Positions 26,501-28,562 of a stretch of DNA of 28,562 nucleotides are shown here, in pieces. The translations under genes were made by a program, and so were the position numbers. This DNA comes from a virus. Within the stretch, counting starts at the first letter, position 1. Each line of letters starts with the position of its first letter. The stretch covers positions 1 to 28,562 of IMG/VR virus record IMGVR_UViG_3300009071_000043, one strand, 5' to 3'. The notes under the pieces are model-generated. The model made no database searches. It saw only the letters and a program-made list of their open reading frames with translations, and was not told the origin of the DNA.

Positions 26501-28431
26501 AAAACTTTTCAACAGCAAGAGCAAGAACTTTAGGTAGAGGTAAAAGCGCGGGTTGGTTTATACCACCTCAAGCAGAAGACTTTGTAGGTTTATTATATCC
26601 TTTACTAGGTAAGGGTAAAACTGGTGATGCTGGTATGAAATTTTTTAAAGAAAACTTATTAGATCCTTTTAATAAAGCTGAAAACGCTTTAACACAAGCT
26701 AAAATATCTGTAGCAAATGATTTTAGAGCTCTTAAAAAACAATTTAAAACTATACCTAAAACTCTTAAAAAAGAAGCTATGGATGGTTTTACATATGGAG
26801 ATGCTGTAAGAGCATATATATGGGCTCAGCAAGGTATGGAAATACCTGGGTTATCAAAAAGAGATGCTGTAGAGTTAATATCTTTTATTGAAAACGATTT
26901 TGAATTAAAGCAGTTTGCTCAAGGTTTGCAAATGATACAAAAAGATAGAATGTATCCTGAACCTGACGAGTCTTGGTTAGCTGGAACTATAACTACTGAT
27001 ATTATAGGAGGTATAAACAATGTTGTAAGAAAAGATTATTTACAAGAATGGGAACAAAACATAGATATTATGTTTTCTCCTGAAAACTTAAATAAACTTG
27101 AAGCTGCTTACGGACAAAACTATAGAGAAGCTTTAGAAAATATTATAGCTAGAATGAAGTCTGGTACTAACAGACAAAAAAGCAGTAGTAGAGTTATAAA
27201 CGAAATAACAGATTGGCTAAACAACTCTGTTGGAGCTATCATGTTCTTTAACACTAAATCTGCTATATTACAAACTATATCAGCTATAAATTTTGTTAAC
27301 TACGGAGATAACAATATATTAAAAGCTGGTTTAGCGTTTGCTAATCAACCTCAATATTGGAAAGATTTTAATAGATTATTTAATTCTGAATACTTAGTAG
27401 CAAGGCGTAATGGCTTAAAGATAAATGTAAACGAATCTGAAATAGCAGACGCTGTTAAAGATGCTAAAAACAAACCAAAAGCAGCTATAGCTTATTTACT
27501 TAAAAAAGGGTTTTTACCTACACAAATAGCAGATAGCTTTGCTATTGCTTCAGGTGGTGCAACTTTTTATAGAAATAGAATAAATACTTATTTAAAACAA
27601 GGATTAACACAACAAGAAGCAGAGTCAAAAGCGTTTGAAGACTTTTATGCTATATCAGAAGAAACACAGCAGTCTAGTAGAACAGATCGTATAAGTCAAG
27701 AACAAGCTAGTGTTGCTGGTAGAGTTATATTAGCTTTTGCTAACACTCCGCAGCAATACGCTAGAAGATCTAAAAAAGATTTCTTAGATTTAATAAACGG
27801 AAGAGGTGGACCAGGAGCTTGGAAAGGTCAAATAGGTAGAATAATATATTATCAAGGCGCGCAAAACTTAATGTTCAACGCCTTACAAAACGCTTTATTT
27901 GCTATGTTGTTTGATGATGAAGATGAAGAGCCTCAAGACAAGTCTTTAAGAATAGCTAACGGTATGGCTGACTCTACTTTAAGAGGCATGGGAATATATG
28001 GAGCAGCGGCATCAACTTTAAAAAATATAATACTTAAATATTATACTGAAAATCAAAAGAAAAATCCTAAAACTGAAGATGCTGCTTTAGAAATGTTAAG
28101 CTTTTCACCACCATTAGATTCTAAAGTAACTAAATTTAGATCAGCATTGCGAACTCTTAATTGGGAAAAAGACGAAATAGCAGAAAAAGGATTTAGTTTA
28201 GATAACCCAGCTTATTTAGCTGGTGGGCAAATTCTTTCATCATTTACAAATATTCCTTTAGATAGAGTTATAAAAAAATATAACAACTTAGATAAAGCTT
28301 TTGAACAAGAAACTGAAACATGGGAAAGTATTGCTTTAGTATTGGGTTGGTCAGAATGGGAAGTAATGGGTCCGCCAGTTTCAAAAAAGAAAACTAAAAA
28401 TAAAAGTAAAAAAAGAAAACGTAAATTTTAA
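20524..28431 (+). CDS. Giant polyvalent-type virion protein with metallopeptidase-like and HAD phosphatase domains
   Basis: A 2635-aa protein, over a quarter of the window, likely carried in the head and injected. Seen in order: a polar helical N-terminal region; Gly/Ala-rich hydrophobic segments at about 395-415 and 487-520; a HEVLH motif at 874-878 (His874, Glu875, His878) with a possible third zinc ligand Glu933 in NPDEYITIF; a Lys/Pro linker (KTKPKPKPKLRKD) near 1145; a conserved block around GAILASTPSNQGHFMRTSAP and EHSLPASSVAKYL (His1636). A full HAD phosphatase set follows: DFDDT (1807-1811), LTARP (Thr1886), Lys1923 and ADD (Asp1942, Asp1943). The C-terminal part has a hydrophobic stretch (about 2231-2262), the block ISEETQQSSRTDRISQEQAS (2377-2396) and a basic tail ending KKRKRKF. 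This matches the idea of phage 'polyvalent' proteins that deliver several activities. Substrates are unknown. Confidence 0.8.
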   Translation: MNQPEFYTAIGFDEPVDINELSEENKKFFFEQFSPKPVKKNDPAVNAETNVGSTNNTVSLSADGSLDLEEARRLIQKDKELAGTEEELILQAKEKLSKLRQDISSQTTRREEADQATESMFPNMSMFDKSSFKGPFSNEDNKNVSKDTQKNSIIDDAYYYTLSVKDFFDRNPIGPGSLGDYTEKKEISTIVEGKEILKDPEKIRDFNIIKANRKKVAINELTKQGNKNISDEKILKYIKDNKDDKVFQTSVDDLFINNYIKAEQKEAIIKRNTKESGWDGFTEGDSQNRSEEAAALVASNLDKQAQSNIATSVNIDSKIQKIDQSLKSLQTLKPKNQEEADLIIEQAGLFIKERQGLIDAYGDVVNKQIEIGTKAEDIRGYLDTVSRNQGWLVNPVGALVGGAYDFVDGVDEFVDRITYTPWEAVGDVVKYTTDKDSWLHKGVLAMEGLEKTNFGIDTAINNMREGLAEPISVSEIDNWSDMWQWSSYLVGSQATNTAVMLTTGGWALPLLGASSAGASFNNMQEEIDLYGAEYTPLQMYTVALGTGLAEALSERITLGQLNRIKRGLAASKKSLKQGSRDYIKNLFTEKGAKNAALGAIVYGKETFEEGFTEAIAGFSQRALERYVLDKDVDLFDGMLDEFISGAFMSGFVYKAPGLGIKMYRAFQPPDSNEAIGKIQTRMDEIGNILMNNPSMDGKIRKKLEDELQEGATKVQQIMARDFKNMDKMTQQEQNDLMEKEDQIYKLRQLYDATLNDNTINEKDKTDILNSLNSEFKSIRNDKVKILSEVNVREEIALAQKLGKETGRTDFGEDAVGTGQAVEVVEDDAAFMEMTNSNETNVEGTELDNGQIVLNKAQMLASAMRNNGNIGTGIHEVLHKVLKSEFSRDPVKAKKLKDQFLKVLKSENKSIHDLVIARADANYSPDYLEKNPDEYITIFASVLKENNIEYSQATDSVFKKLANFVGGLFSSKLDVDPSDFKFKDGKDLYNFVQTYVKNTSEGKISERAKQLADAGKDITTDTKLSKNASETVQEIFETKGKDGAFEIIEQYRGMANKLANKYQNVPGFERQLLVDEILTGKRGVIDMINEYNAETNVPLAAYINKFLSSRAIEAANRVLKQEFETDVTEAKAVVATETSKEVETKTKPKPKPKLRKDLKLQDDVIDKIKNAVIKTFGTKLPSVKSPKFKKQLEKQFKTELKPVIAKLMGRTDSYETFLRDNFEAIYKALPQEIINKRFRDFADPVMKDGKQVREKTAQGNAVFTKKKITKAEFIKYFLGSDVGRSTQGTRKTALAEALAQELALDATMEVIQNPGVLEKAIAISNLVDGDFTVEGVSISIKRPKGVKFSKVELNDFNDDIADQLTLTNAFQSGPFNTVKLQQYNSQALSYKKLLKDLNVEGFDMKTAKGRKQFLDYAYTSNMITKLPKVFWRSMQGTTDDSVLDPNIRSKPESQSDTGYQILIQELDDSGNPVSVGYDVDTFDSSTLRDFAGNLPFRNVTEADAWIDQIENGEYEIDGVVQPAVKFANENSVSPNIMAALSSTKYTNMKENKKQSFNKIKTSKFQAEQDKSIDGLKEIFLIFEQAIKDDKNAAAFVGAILASTPSNQGHFMRTSAPIRFFTTNLQAGPKGIRFVEEHSLPASSVAKYLFALAINGTVESKFNGVKNNYYQGAINEIDDKKLKGTMLNGEKFNYGSIMPLGWTINDQTWARYFNINVGNTRGGIDPAKIIWNDGKSIAEKTGVNSYGFIAKGETKITEKEAKTQNGKMSRNIPVDASISKQVEIMSNMDKTMKLARNIDTPEKGISVFDFDDTLARTNSKILVTMPDGKKMKIDATEFARRDAKLTAKGAKYDFSEFNKVVDGKKGPLADLALKRQGKFGSKDIFVLTARPQIAASAIKKFLDGIGLSLPLANITGLENGSPQAKADWVLSKTALGYNNFYFADDAIKNVKAVKQILDQVDVKSKVQIAKFSKASNLNKQFNDIIEDATGIANYKNFSTARARTLGRGKSAGWFIPPQAEDFVGLLYPLLGKGKTGDAGMKFFKENLLDPFNKAENALTQAKISVANDFRALKKQFKTIPKTLKKEAMDGFTYGDAVRAYIWAQQGMEIPGLSKRDAVELISFIENDFELKQFAQGLQMIQKDRMYPEPDESWLAGTITTDIIGGINNVVRKDYLQEWEQNIDIMFSPENLNKLEAAYGQNYREALENIIARMKSGTNRQKSSSRVINEITDWLNNSVGAIMFFNTKSAILQTISAINFVNYGDNNILKAGLAFANQPQYWKDFNRLFNSEYLVARRNGLKINVNESEIADAVKDAKNKPKAAIAYLLKKGFLPTQIADSFAIASGGATFYRNRINTYLKQGLTQQEAESKAFEDFYAISEETQQSSRTDRISQEQASVAGRVILAFANTPQQYARRSKKDFLDLINGRGGPGAWKGQIGRIIYYQGAQNLMFNALQNALFAMLFDDEDEEPQDKSLRIANGMADSTLRGMGIYGAAASTLKNIILKYYTENQKKNPKTEDAALEMLSFSPPLDSKVTKFRSALRTLNWEKDEIAEKGFSLDNPAYLAGGQILSSFTNIPLDRVIKKYNNLDKAFEQETETWESIALVLGWSEWEVMGPPVSKKKTKNKSKKRKRKF

Positions 28432-28434
28432 ATA

Positions 28435-28562
28435 ATGGAAGAGTTATCAGACAAGTCACAAGTAAAACTTGACATAAAAACATTAATAGGTATAATAGCA
28501 GGTATTGTATCTATAGCGGGTATATGGTTTGACTTAACAGCTAAGATAAGCACCATAGACAG
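28435..28562 (+). CDS. Small one-pass membrane protein, incomplete at the window end
   Basis: Only the first 42 codons are present. The ATG is 3 nt after the giant gene's TAA. The visible part reads MEELSDKSQVKLDIKTLIGI followed by IAGIVSIAGIWFDLTAKIST: a short charged head and one clear hydrophobic segment at about residues 17-33, then a polar stretch. It is probably a membrane protein with its N-terminus on one side and a helical or coiled tail to follow. Similar small proteins follow structural genes in marine phages and are sometimes guessed to be holin- or spanin-like, but nothing here proves a lysis role. The missing end prevents a decision. Confidence 0.7.
   Translation, partial: MEELSDKSQVKLDIKTLIGIIAGIVSIAGIWFDLTAKISTID

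Noticed and set aside
1-28562. Stop-codon reassignment, known in some crAss-like phages.
   Set aside because: TAA, TAG (portal end) and TGA (GroES-like gene end) all close genes at sensible places, and no conserved protein is interrupted by an in-frame stop.

Overview
The window is a dense, one-directional stretch of a tailed double-stranded DNA phage genome. It holds 18 genes, all on the + strand, and the last one runs off the end. There is no bacterial housekeeping gene, RNA gene, integrase, transposase, lysin or polymerase here. The DNA is AT-rich (about one third G+C by eye), the standard code is used (TAA, TAG and TGA all serve as stops), and most starts have A/T-rich leaders rather than a Shine-Dalgarno site. 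The head and neck proteins resemble families I know from crAss-like (Crassvirales-type) podoviruses and from marine metagenomic phages. Together these suggest a podovirus of a Bacteroidota host, probably an aquatic flavobacterium. The host is an inference; nothing in the window identifies it directly.

Layout. Positions 4-1749 hold five small genes: a probable highly expressed protein, a coiled-coil protein, a small conserved unknown, a protein that reads as two tandem GroES-like barrels, and a 91-aa protein just before the terminase. Positions 1749-9035 are the DNA-packaging and head block: large terminase, portal with a long coiled-coil tail, scaffold-like protein and major capsid protein, followed by a terminator-like hairpin. 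Positions 9113-9889 encode one conserved protein of unknown role, followed by a second hairpin. Positions 9950-17750 are the neck and tail block: two ring/adaptor-type proteins, a 1425-aa muzzle/tail protein carrying C-terminal Ig/cadherin-like modules, and a 458-aa tail protein. Positions 17757-28431 look like the ejected (internal virion) cargo: a GNAT-like protein, an Ala-rich basic protein, a helical 536-aa protein, and a 2635-aa giant. The giant combines a HEVLH metallopeptidase-like site, a complete set of HAD phosphatase motifs, hydrophobic segments and a basic tail. At 28435 a small one-pass membrane protein begins.

How it fits together. The terminase fills a prohead built from portal, scaffold and capsid protein. 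The GroES-like protein may help the host GroEL fold the capsid protein, as T4 gp31 does. The ring proteins join the portal to a short tail ended by the muzzle proteins. The Ala-rich, helical and giant proteins probably ride inside the particle and enter the host with the DNA.

The most interesting items are the tandem GroES-like protein, the giant protein with two enzymatic signatures, and a near-identical 36-nt start region shared by the scaffold gene and the gene after the capsid gene. Also notable is the TAC-rich codon usage shared by the first gene and the capsid gene, which predicts that the first protein is abundant. Family assignments come from motif reading and memory of families, without database searches.
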